Below, in pieces: positions 1-5,262 of a DNA stretch of 6,228 bases. The notes below the pieces were generated by a model that was not told the DNA's origin, did no database searches, and saw only the letters and a list, made by a program, of their open reading frames with translations. The translations under genes and the position numbers were made by a program. Origin of the DNA: an uncultured Prevotella sp. (lineage in GTDB: Bacteria; Bacteroidota; Bacteroidia; Bacteroidales; Bacteroidaceae); the NCBI GenBank assembly GCA_900556465.1, contig USPK01000063.1:1-6228 (forward strand), written 5' to 3'. Numbering within the stretch: the first letter of the stretch is position 1; each line of letters opens with the position of its first letter.

Positions 1-110
1 TGCGCACGCCCCGCTCCTCCTTGAGGTAGGCAAGCCCCTCCCGGATATCCGCCCGCCACGCCGCCGCGCCCGACACGGCGGTACTGTCCCGCCTCGGCCT
101 GTCCGACGCG

Positions 111-1088
111 GTGCTGACGCCGTGCGACTCGGCCGCCTGGACCGTTGCCGCTCCCGGCGGGCAAGGCCTCGGCACGCTGGTCAGCAGCGAAAGCTATGCC
201 GGCGACGTCACCGGATTTTCCGGCCCTACACCTTTATATATATATATAGACGCGCAGGGGACGGTGGCCGGCCTGGCGCCGGCGGAAAATAGCGAGACGC
301 CTTATTTCTTCGGGAGCGCCTGCGCGGCCCTGTTCCCGCAATGGGCGGGGCGGCCCGCCGCCGAAGCCGCTACGGCCCAAGTGGACGGCGCGACCGGCGC
401 CACCTATTCCAGCCGCGGACTCATCGCCACGGTGCAACGCACGCTCGCAGCCCGCGCTTCGGCCGCCGACGCGGTGCGTAGGGCTCCGGCCATTGGGTGG
501 GGACGGACGGCGGCCGTCTGCGTCGTGCTGCTGGCCGGCATAGTCGTGGCGTGGCGTTTCCGTGAGAAGAAGTGGCCGCGGCTGGTGGTGCTGTTGCTCA
601 ACGTAGGCGTGCTGGGCTTCTGGTGCGGCCAGTTCCTCTCGCTCTCTCTGCTTCGCGGCTGGGTGAGCAGCGGGCTCGATCCGGTGCTTTACCTGCCGGG
701 CCTTCTGCTATTGCTGGTGGCCATCGTCATGCCCTACCTGGGCCGCCCGCACTACTTCTGCACGTGGGTGTGCCCCTTCGGCTCGTTGCAGGAACTGGCC
801 TGGCGGCTACCGTTGCCGAAGTGGCACGTGCGGCCCCAGGTCTACAAGGTGCTGCACCACGTGCGCCTCGCCGTCCTCCTGGCCCTGCTCCTGCTGCTGT
901 GGTCGGGCTTCGGCGCCTACCTGCTGGACTACGAGCCCTTCGGCGCTTTCTTCGTGCAGACCGCCACGCCGGCCGTGCTGATTCTGGCCGCCGCCTTCGT
1001 CGTGCTGGGCGTCTTTGTGCCCCGCCTGTGGTGCCGCGCGGTGTGCCCGGTCGGCGCGTTGCTCGACCTGTCCGAGCAGCGGCAATGA
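111..1088 (+). CDS. NosR/PceC-like membrane flavoprotein with FMN-binding domain and two CxxxCP motifs, N-terminus apparently missing
   Basis: This is probably a membrane electron-transfer protein passing electrons between a membrane donor and an exported flavin domain; its partner is unknown. Numbering from the GTG at 111, residues 15-110 resemble an FMN-binding domain, with a TGATYSS motif at 95-101 in which Thr98 is the likely covalent FMN site. Five hydrophobic segments follow (about 133-149, 157-180, 190-210, 251-270 and 284-303). Twin CxxxCP motifs lie at Cys217/Cys221 and Cys308/Cys312, as in NosR, NapH and PceC-type proteins; no separate ferredoxin domain follows. Family members normally begin with a membrane helix before the FMN domain, giving six in all. 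Here the frame is open only back to 30, after a TAG at 27-29, and that stretch contains neither a hydrophobic segment nor an ATG. The true start is therefore absent, or the 5' end is frameshifted or rearranged; 111 is only a nominal start. The nitroreductase gene follows after 34 nt and may be co-transcribed. The family is fairly sure, the physiological role is not. Confidence 0.75.
   Translation: MLTPCDSAAWTVAAPGGQGLGTLVSSESYAGDVTGFSGPTPLYIYIDAQGTVAGLAPAENSETPYFFGSACAALFPQWAGRPAAEAATAQVDGATGATYSSRGLIATVQRTLAARASAADAVRRAPAIGWGRTAAVCVVLLAGIVVAWRFREKKWPRLVVLLLNVGVLGFWCGQFLSLSLLRGWVSSGLDPVLYLPGLLLLLVAIVMPYLGRPHYFCTWVCPFGSLQELAWRLPLPKWHVRPQVYKVLHHVRLAVLLALLLLLWSGFGAYLLDYEPFGAFFVQTATPAVLILAAAFVVLGVFVPRLWCRAVCPVGALLDLSEQRQ
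235..248 (+). repeat. (TA)7 dinucleotide run inside the flavoprotein gene
   Basis: Seven TA units in a row lie within a GC-rich coding region. They encode part of the segment PLYIYID in the FMN-binding domain with the codons TTA, TAT, ATA, TAT and ATA, which are otherwise uncommon in this gene. A gain or loss of one unit would shift the reading frame. The tract is directly visible; slippage in practice is not shown. Confidence 0.9.
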
Positions 1089-1122
1089 AACTCATCGTAT
1101 CACCTCAAACCCTTTCTCCAAC

Positions 1123-1752
1123 ATGAACAAGTATAAGATAGTCAGCCTAGTCCTGGCGCTGGCCCTGCTGGCCGCCCTGGTCCGTCTGGTGTACAGCACC
1201 GAGGTGCAGCCCGCCCCGGCTTCGGCGTCGGACGTCGTACTGCAGAATATTTTTTCCCGTAAGAGCGTCCGCAGCTACACGGACCGCCCCGTCAGCCGCG
1301 CACAGCTCGACACGCTGGTGCGTGCCGCAATGGCCGCCCCCTCAGGCCGCGACATGCGGCCGTGGAAGTTTGTCGTCGTAGACGATAGGGCCGTGATGGA
1401 CACGCTGGCCGCCCGGCTGCCGAAGGCAAAGATGCTGGCCGACGCGCCTGCCGCCGTGGTGATTTGCGGAGACCAAAGCATCGTGGACAGTGAGGGAAAG
1501 CCCTCCGTCAACTGGGCCTACGACTGCTCGGCCGCGGCGGAGAATCTGCTCCTTACGGCCGAGGCGATGGGGCTCGGGGCCGTGTGGACCGGCGTCAGTC
1601 CCTACGCCGACCGCATGCAGGCCGTAAGCGAGGCGCTTAACCTGCCGGACCACATCACGCCATTCTGCGTGATTCCCGTCGGTTATCCGGAAGGCCAGCC
1701 CCGGCCCAAGGACAAGTACAAGGCGGAAAACGTACACTACAACGGTTGGTGA
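1123..1752 (+). CDS. Nitroreductase-family FMN oxidoreductase with N-terminal membrane anchor or signal
   Basis: This 209-residue protein belongs to the FMN-dependent nitroreductase family, whose members use NAD(P)H to reduce nitro compounds, quinones or other acceptors; the natural substrate cannot be read from the sequence. Residues 6-23 are strongly hydrophobic after a short Lys-containing start, suggesting a signal anchor or exported protein. The nitroreductase domain begins near residue 38. SRKSVRSY (45-52) matches the Arg-x-Ser-x-Arg FMN-phosphate motif. AAPSGRDMRPWKFVVV (71-86) matches the APSxxNxQPWxF block, with Asp-Met where Asn is usual. The later segments ENLLLTAEAMGLGAVWTG and the closing VGYPEGQPRPK are also typical of the family. 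The ATG at 1123 is chosen because it begins the hydrophobic N-terminus; an earlier in-frame GTG at 1015 lies inside the preceding gene and would add an unrelated Cys-rich extension. The gene follows the membrane flavoprotein by 34 nt, so the two may form a redox pair. No terminator is visible downstream. Confidence 0.88.
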   Translation: MNKYKIVSLVLALALLAALVRLVYSTEVQPAPASASDVVLQNIFSRKSVRSYTDRPVSRAQLDTLVRAAMAAPSGRDMRPWKFVVVDDRAVMDTLAARLPKAKMLADAPAAVVICGDQSIVDSEGKPSVNWAYDCSAAAENLLLTAEAMGLGAVWTGVSPYADRMQAVSEALNLPDHITPFCVIPVGYPEGQPRPKDKYKAENVHYNGW

Positions 1753-1804
1753 AGCGATTTCCAGAGCTTAAGAAAAATGTAATCCAGAAAAAATCTGCAA
1801 AAAG

Positions 1805-1835
1805 TTTGTCGGATAAAATAAAAGCATTACTTTTG
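1805..1835 (+). promoter_or_regulatory. Bacteroidota-type promoter of the aromatic amino acid operon
   Basis: A -33 element TTTG at 1805-1808 is followed after exactly 19 nt by the -7 element TACTTTTG at 1828-1835, a full match to the Bacteroidota consensus TAnnTTTG. Transcription would start near 1840-1843, leaving about 15 nt before the leader peptide ATG at 1857. The site lies 52 nt after the nitroreductase stop, so the downstream operon has its own promoter. The match is seen directly; the start site is inferred. Confidence 0.85.
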
Positions 1836-1856
1836 CCTCAACAAACAGTAGTATTC

Positions 1857-1934
1857 ATGGCACAGTTCCAGTCGTTTTACTTTTTCGGTTATTTTTACTT
1901 TGCCGGGCAAGCGAAGCGGGACGTTGTGCGCTAA
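1857..1934 (+). CDS. Phe/Tyr-rich leader peptide of the transcription attenuator
   Basis: This is a 25-codon reading frame starting ATG GCA CAG and ending TAA, placed between a consensus promoter and a terminator upstream of pheA. Residues 4-15 read FQSFYFFGYFYF: six Phe and three Tyr codons within twelve. Such enrichment is the hallmark of leader peptides whose translation rate reports the supply of charged tRNA. The basic, ordinary C-terminal part (AGQAKRDVVR) is coded by the RNA that can act as the antiterminator arm. The ATG at 1857 is chosen because it lies about 15 nt after the predicted transcription start. The same frame is open back to a GTG at 1746, but that codon lies upstream of the promoter and overlaps the nitroreductase stop. 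No Shine-Dalgarno is visible, as is usual in this phylum; the bases before the ATG are A-rich. The peptide itself probably has no function beyond being translated. Confidence is high because composition, position and RNA complementarity agree. Confidence 0.9.
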   Translation: MAQFQSFYFFGYFYFAGQAKRDVVR

Positions 1935-1974
1935 TTTTGAACAACCAATCAATAAAGATAGACAATCCCGCTTC
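1913..1974 (+). promoter_or_regulatory. Antiterminator structure of the phe/tyr attenuator
   Basis: GAAGCGGGA at 1913-1921, inside the last codons of the leader frame, is perfectly complementary to TCCCGCTTC at 1966-1974, the 5' arm of the downstream terminator. After a 2-nt bulge the helix extends with TTGT (1924-1927) pairing ACAA (1962-1965), giving 13 pairs. A competing inner hairpin is possible between GTTGT (1923-1927) and ACAAC (1941-1945). A ribosome stalled on the aromatic codons (up to 1901) would leave 1913-1927 free, so this helix would form and the terminator could not. A ribosome that reaches the stop at 1932 would cover much of the upstream arm. The complementarity is seen; the switching mechanism is inferred from classical attenuators. 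No strong protector hairpin upstream was found, only TTGC/GCAA at 1900-1910. Confidence 0.82.
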
Positions 1975-2000
1975 TGGTTCAGGAGCGGGATTTTTTCTTT
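1964..2000 (+). terminator. Rho-independent attenuator terminator upstream of pheA
   Basis: AATCCCGCTTCT (1964-1975) pairs with AGGAGCGGGATT (1981-1992), a 12-bp stem with one G-U pair and a 5-nt loop. It runs into a U-rich tract (TTTTTTCTTT, 1991-2000) and ends six bases before the pheA start codon. A terminator placed between a promoter and the first structural gene fits conditional termination rather than the end of an operon. Confidence 0.92.
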
Positions 2001-2005
2001 CAGTT

Positions 2006-2836
2006 ATGATACGAATAGCGATACAAGGCATTAGAGGTTCGTTCCACGACATCGCGTCTCACCAATATTTTACGGGGGAAGACGTGGAACTGGTTTGCTG
2101 TAATACGTTTGAGGAGGTGTTTAAGGCCATGGCGTCGGACGATACGCTGCTCGCCATGGTGGCTATCGAAAATACAATTGCCGGCAGCCTGCTCCACAAC
2201 TACGAACTGCTGCGCGACAGCGGGCTTACCGTCGTCGGTGAGCACAAACTCCACATCGAGCACAGCATCATGTGTCTGCCCGAGGACACTATGGCCGACA
2301 TCCGCGAGGTTAATTCCCATCCCGTCGCGCTGGCACAGTGTCGCACCTTCCTGGCTCGCCATCCCGAGATGAAGGTGGTCGAGGCCGACGACACGGCGGG
2401 GGCTGCCGAGGCCATCTCGCGCCGGCATCTGCGCGGCCATGCCGCCATCTGCCACGCCGGGGCCGCGCCGCTCTACGGTATGAAGGTGTTGCGCCAGGCC
2501 ATTGAGGACAACAAGCACAACTATACCCGCTTCCTCGTCCTGAGCGACCCGTGGAACGCCGACCGCTTCCGCGACCTGCCCCATACGAACAAGAGCAGCA
2601 TCGTCTTTACCCTGCCGCACGAGGAGGGAAGTCTGTCGCAGGTCCTCTCGATTTTCAGTTTCTACAAGATTAATCTGACGAAGATTCAGTCACTCCCTAT
2701 CATCGGGCAGGAGTGGCAGTATCTGTTCTACGTAGACGTGACGTACAACGACTACTTGCGCTACCGGCAAAGCATAGAGGCCGTGCGACCCTTAACGAAG
2801 GAATTAAAAATCTTAGGCGAATATGAAGGAAAGTGA
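2006..2836 (+). CDS. pheA: Prephenate dehydratase with C-terminal ACT domain
   Basis: This enzyme converts prephenate to phenylpyruvate, the committed step to phenylalanine. The 276-residue protein has a two-lobed catalytic domain: IQGIRGSF (6-13), VAIENTIAGSLLHNYELL (52-69), the SHPVALAQC segment (104-112) and the conserved TRF motif (Thr174-Arg175-Phe176). A regulatory ACT domain spans about 197-247. In the ACT domain the first Phe-binding element is GSL (208-210), close to the usual GAL. The second, normally ESRP, reads QSLP (228-231). There is no chorismate mutase domain, unlike the E. coli P-protein; that activity is fused to DAHP synthase two genes downstream. The start at 2006 gives the family N-terminus (MIRIAIQG). 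An in-frame ATG at 1937 would add 23 residues encoded by the attenuator hairpin and U-tract, so it is rejected. The stop overlaps the next gene by 14 nt, suggesting translational coupling. Expression is probably controlled by the upstream attenuator. Confidence 0.95.
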   Translation: MIRIAIQGIRGSFHDIASHQYFTGEDVELVCCNTFEEVFKAMASDDTLLAMVAIENTIAGSLLHNYELLRDSGLTVVGEHKLHIEHSIMCLPEDTMADIREVNSHPVALAQCRTFLARHPEMKVVEADDTAGAAEAISRRHLRGHAAICHAGAAPLYGMKVLRQAIEDNKHNYTRFLVLSDPWNADRFRDLPHTNKSSIVFTLPHEEGSLSQVLSIFSFYKINLTKIQSLPIIGQEWQYLFYVDVTYNDYLRYRQSIEAVRPLTKELKILGEYEGK

Positions 2837-4061
2837 TAAAGACATTCAGCAGAAGGCCTGCGACGGCAGCGCGTCCGTCATTCGGCCGGCCCACCGCCTC
2901 GAGCAGGTGAGCGAGTACTACTTTTCCCGTAAAGGGAAAGAAATAGCCCGCCTGAACGCCGCCGGACGCGACATCATCAGCCTGGCTATCGGGAGCCCCG
3001 ACATGCCGCCCTCGCCCGAGACGGTCGAGACCCTGTGCGAGGCCGCCCGTCGCGACGACGCGCACGGCTATCAGCCCACCGTCGGCATACCCGAACTGCG
3101 TCGCGCGATGGCGGACTTCTATCGCCGCTGGTACGGCGTGGAGCTGGACTATCAGAGCGAGATTCAACCCCTTATCGGTTCGAAGGAAGGCATCCTGCAC
3201 GTGACGCTCGCCTTCGTAAATCCGGGCGAAAAGGTCCTGGTCCCCAATCCCGGCTATCCCACCTACACATCGCTGTCCCGCTTGCTGGGTTGCGAGGTCG
3301 TACCCTACGACCTACGCCCAGAGAACGACTGGCAACCGGACTTTGACGCGCTCGAACGGATGGACCTCTCGGGCGTCCGCCTCCTGTGGAGCAATTATCC
3401 CCACATGCCGACCGGCGCACCGGCCCGCCGCGAGACGTACGAGCGCCTGGTGGACTTCGCCCGCCGCCACGGCATCGTTGTCGTGAACGACAATCCCTAC
3501 AGCTTCATCCTCAGCCACGAGCACCTCAGCCTGTTGCAGGTGCCCGGAGCCAAGGACTGCTGCATCGAGTTCAACTCGATGAGCAAGAGCCACAATATGC
3601 CCGGCTGGCGCGTCGGTATGCTCGCCACCAACGCCCGTTTCGTCAGCTGGATTCTCAAGGTGAAGAGCAACATCGACTCAGGCACGTTCCGGCCGGTCCA
3701 ACTGGCCGCGGCCCGTGCCTACGCGAACACTGCCGCCTGGCACGAGGAGGCCAACTACAACGTCTATGCCCGCCGCCGCGTCCTGGCCGGTCAGATTATG
3801 GAGGCCATGGGTTGCCACTACGACCCCTCGCAGACGGGCATGTTCCTCTGGGGCCGTATCCCCGACACGTATGCTGACGCGGAGGAACTGACCGACCGCG
3901 TACTCGACGAGGCGCGCGTCTTCATCACCCCCGGTTTCATTTTCGGCTCGAACGGACGCCGCTACGTCCGCCTCTCGCTCTGCGCGAAGGAGGACAAGCT
4001 GGCCGAAGCCTTGCGCCGGGTGCAGGCGGCGTTCGCCAAGGACGCGCCCGCCCGCCGCTGA
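2823..4061 (+). CDS. PLP-dependent aminotransferase (class I/II), likely for phenylpyruvate and 4-hydroxyphenylpyruvate
   Basis: This fold-type I aminotransferase probably makes Phe and Tyr from their keto acids, inferred from its place between pheA and the DAHP synthase/chorismate mutase gene. Of 412 residues, the catalytic domain begins near residue 26. Visible landmarks are GYQPTVGIPELR (82-93), PNPGYPTY (141-148), the cofactor-binding NDNPYS (222-227, Asp223 and Tyr226), the Schiff-base Lys255 in SMSKSHNMPGWRVG (252-265), and Arg383 in YVRLSL, the expected substrate-carboxylate Arg. The usual NPTG motif, whose Asn contacts PLP O3', reads MPTG here (195-198, in NYPHMPTG), so the Asn position is Met. 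The ATG at 2823 overlaps the pheA stop by 14 nt. The residues before 26 are a variable polar extension. Similarity also extends to LL-diaminopimelate and alanine aminotransferase-like enzymes, so the substrate is inferred from context rather than proven. Confidence 0.92.
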   Translation: MKESDKDIQQKACDGSASVIRPAHRLEQVSEYYFSRKGKEIARLNAAGRDIISLAIGSPDMPPSPETVETLCEAARRDDAHGYQPTVGIPELRRAMADFYRRWYGVELDYQSEIQPLIGSKEGILHVTLAFVNPGEKVLVPNPGYPTYTSLSRLLGCEVVPYDLRPENDWQPDFDALERMDLSGVRLLWSNYPHMPTGAPARRETYERLVDFARRHGIVVVNDNPYSFILSHEHLSLLQVPGAKDCCIEFNSMSKSHNMPGWRVGMLATNARFVSWILKVKSNIDSGTFRPVQLAAARAYANTAAWHEEANYNVYARRRVLAGQIMEAMGCHYDPSQTGMFLWGRIPDTYADAEELTDRVLDEARVFITPGFIFGSNGRRYVRLSLCAKEDKLAEALRRVQAAFAKDAPARR

Positions 4062-4108
4062 CCCCCGACCGACCGCAATAAGAATATCATCCTTAAACAA
4101 TATTTATC

Positions 4109-5176
4109 ATGGAACTCGATTTAGAACCATTGAAACTCCCAGGCATTGAGCCGAAACGCCCCATCGTCATCGCCGGCCCGTGCTCGGCCGAGACGGAAGA
4201 GCAAGTAATGGAAACCGCCACGCAACTGGCCAAGAAAGGCATCAAGATATTCCGCGCCGGCATTTGGAAACCCCGCACAAAACCCGGAGGTTTCGAGGGC
4301 GTCGGCACGGTAGGCCTGCCGTGGTTGCAGCGTGTGCAGAAAGAACTGGGGATGCTGACCGCCACCGAGGTGGCAACGCCCCGCCACGTCGAGGCCGCTC
4401 TCGAGGCCGGCGTGGACATTCTCTGGGTCGGCGCCCGTACGGTGGCCAATCCCTTTGCCATGCAGGAACTCGCCGACTCGTTGCGTGGCGTCGACGTCCC
4501 CGTGCTGGTGAAAAACCCCGTAAATCCCGACCTCGAGTTGTGGATAGGCGGTCTGGAGCGCATTAATGGCGCGGGCATCAAGCGCCTGGGCGTCATCCAC
4601 CGCGGCTTTTCCTCTTACGACAAGCGTATTTACCGCAACCTGCCCATGTGGCACATTCCCATCGAGCTGCATCGCCGCATCCCCGCCCTGCCCATCTTCG
4701 GCGACCCGAGCCACATCGGCGGGAAGCGCGAACTCATCGCGCCGCTCAGCCAACAGGCCATGGACCTCGGCTTCGACGGCCTCATCATCGAGAGCCACTG
4801 CAACCCCGACGCCGCCTGGAGCGACGCGTTCCAGCAAGTCACGCCCGACGTGCTCGACTTCATTCTCGACAAGCTCGTCGTACGCAACGTCGTACAGTCT
4901 ACCGAGAGCTTGACCGCCCTACGGCGCCAGATTGACGAGTGCGACAACTCCATCATCGAGCTCCTGGCCAAGCGCATGCGCATCTGCCGCGAGATAGGAC
5001 AGTACAAGCGCGAGCACGCCATGACCGTAGTCCAGACGGACCGTTATACAGAGATTCTCGACAAGCGCGGAGCCCAAGGCGTGCTTTGCGGTATGTCCGC
5101 CGAATTCCTGAAAGTTATCTTCGAGGCCATCCACGAGGAAAGCGTCCGTCAGCAAATCGACATCATGAACAAGTAA
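4109..5176 (+). CDS. Bifunctional DAHP synthase (type I beta) / chorismate mutase (AroQ)
   Basis: The N-terminal domain (about 15-255) condenses phosphoenolpyruvate and erythrose 4-phosphate to DAHP, the entry step of the aromatic pathway. It carries AGPCSAE (22-28), KPRTKPGGFEG (54-64), GARTVANPF (108-116), KNPVNP (135-140) and GDPSHIGGKR (198-207). The expected metal ligands are all present: Cys25, His202, Glu228 and Asp234. The C-terminal domain (about 266-350) is an all-helical AroQ chorismate mutase making prephenate. Its likely active-site residues, by alignment to the E. coli P-protein, are Arg272, Arg289, Lys300 and Arg312; Tyr313 falls where E. coli has Glu52. Fusions of this order are known in Bacteroidales such as Prevotella, where prephenate affects the synthase. 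The 355-residue length is normal for the fusion. The gene starts 47 nt after the aminotransferase stop, in an A/T-rich stretch, and supplies prephenate to PheA and TyrA. Both functions are assigned with high confidence; allosteric behaviour is not visible. Confidence 0.95.
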   Translation: MELDLEPLKLPGIEPKRPIVIAGPCSAETEEQVMETATQLAKKGIKIFRAGIWKPRTKPGGFEGVGTVGLPWLQRVQKELGMLTATEVATPRHVEAALEAGVDILWVGARTVANPFAMQELADSLRGVDVPVLVKNPVNPDLELWIGGLERINGAGIKRLGVIHRGFSSYDKRIYRNLPMWHIPIELHRRIPALPIFGDPSHIGGKRELIAPLSQQAMDLGFDGLIIESHCNPDAAWSDAFQQVTPDVLDFILDKLVVRNVVQSTESLTALRRQIDECDNSIIELLAKRMRICREIGQYKREHAMTVVQTDRYTEILDKRGAQGVLCGMSAEFLKVIFEAIHEESVRQQIDIMNK

Positions 5177-5182
5177 GGCCGT

Positions 5183-5240
5183 CGTCCGCCGGCGCCGCGC
5201 AGTCCGTCCCGCCCGCCGGGCGCCGGCGCCCGGCGGACGG
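5183..5240 (+). repeat. GC-rich nested palindromes between the DAHP synthase fusion and tyrA
   Basis: The 86-nt gap contains a perfect 24-bp palindrome at 5213-5236, centred at 5224/5225. It also contains a longer alternative stem: CGTCCGCCGG (5183-5192) pairs with 5230-5239, then, after a single bulged C, 5193-5197 pairs with 5224-5228. Either would form a very stable RNA hairpin ending 23 nt before the tyrA ATG. No U-tract follows, so an intrinsic terminator is unlikely. Roles in mRNA processing, stability or differential tyrA expression are possible but not shown. Confidence 0.8.
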
Positions 5241-5262
5241 TTCCCGTTTATACCTCACCTCT

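Noticed and set aside
1015..1122. Longer start for the nitroreductase gene at 1015
   Set aside because: The added segment is a shifted-frame reading of the CxxxCP end of the preceding gene; the ATG at 1123 starts a clean hydrophobic anchor.
1746..1856. Upstream extension of the leader frame to a GTG at 1746 (62 residues)
   Set aside because: The GTG overlaps the nitroreductase stop and lies upstream of the promoter at 1805-1835, so the operon transcript would not contain it. The A/T-rich promoter DNA explains the Lys-rich translation.
1896..1902. TACTTTG inside the leader peptide frame as a second promoter
   Set aside because: The spacing is one base short and no -33 element is present at the right distance; the bases are explained by Tyr and Phe codons.
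2000..2620. Minus-strand open frame of 206 residues opposite pheA
   Set aside because: It is a shadow of a clearly conserved + strand gene, with no recognisable domain or promoter of its own.
4121..4837. Long minus-strand open frame of 238 residues opposite the DAHP synthase domain
   Set aside because: Antisense frames stay open easily in GC-rich genes. No domain is recognisable and the + strand has conserved catalytic motifs throughout.
4939..5262. Extension of the tyrA frame into the chorismate mutase region
   Set aside because: It is a shifted-frame shadow, Arg/Pro/His-rich and not protein-like. The Rossmann fold starts at the ATG at 5263.
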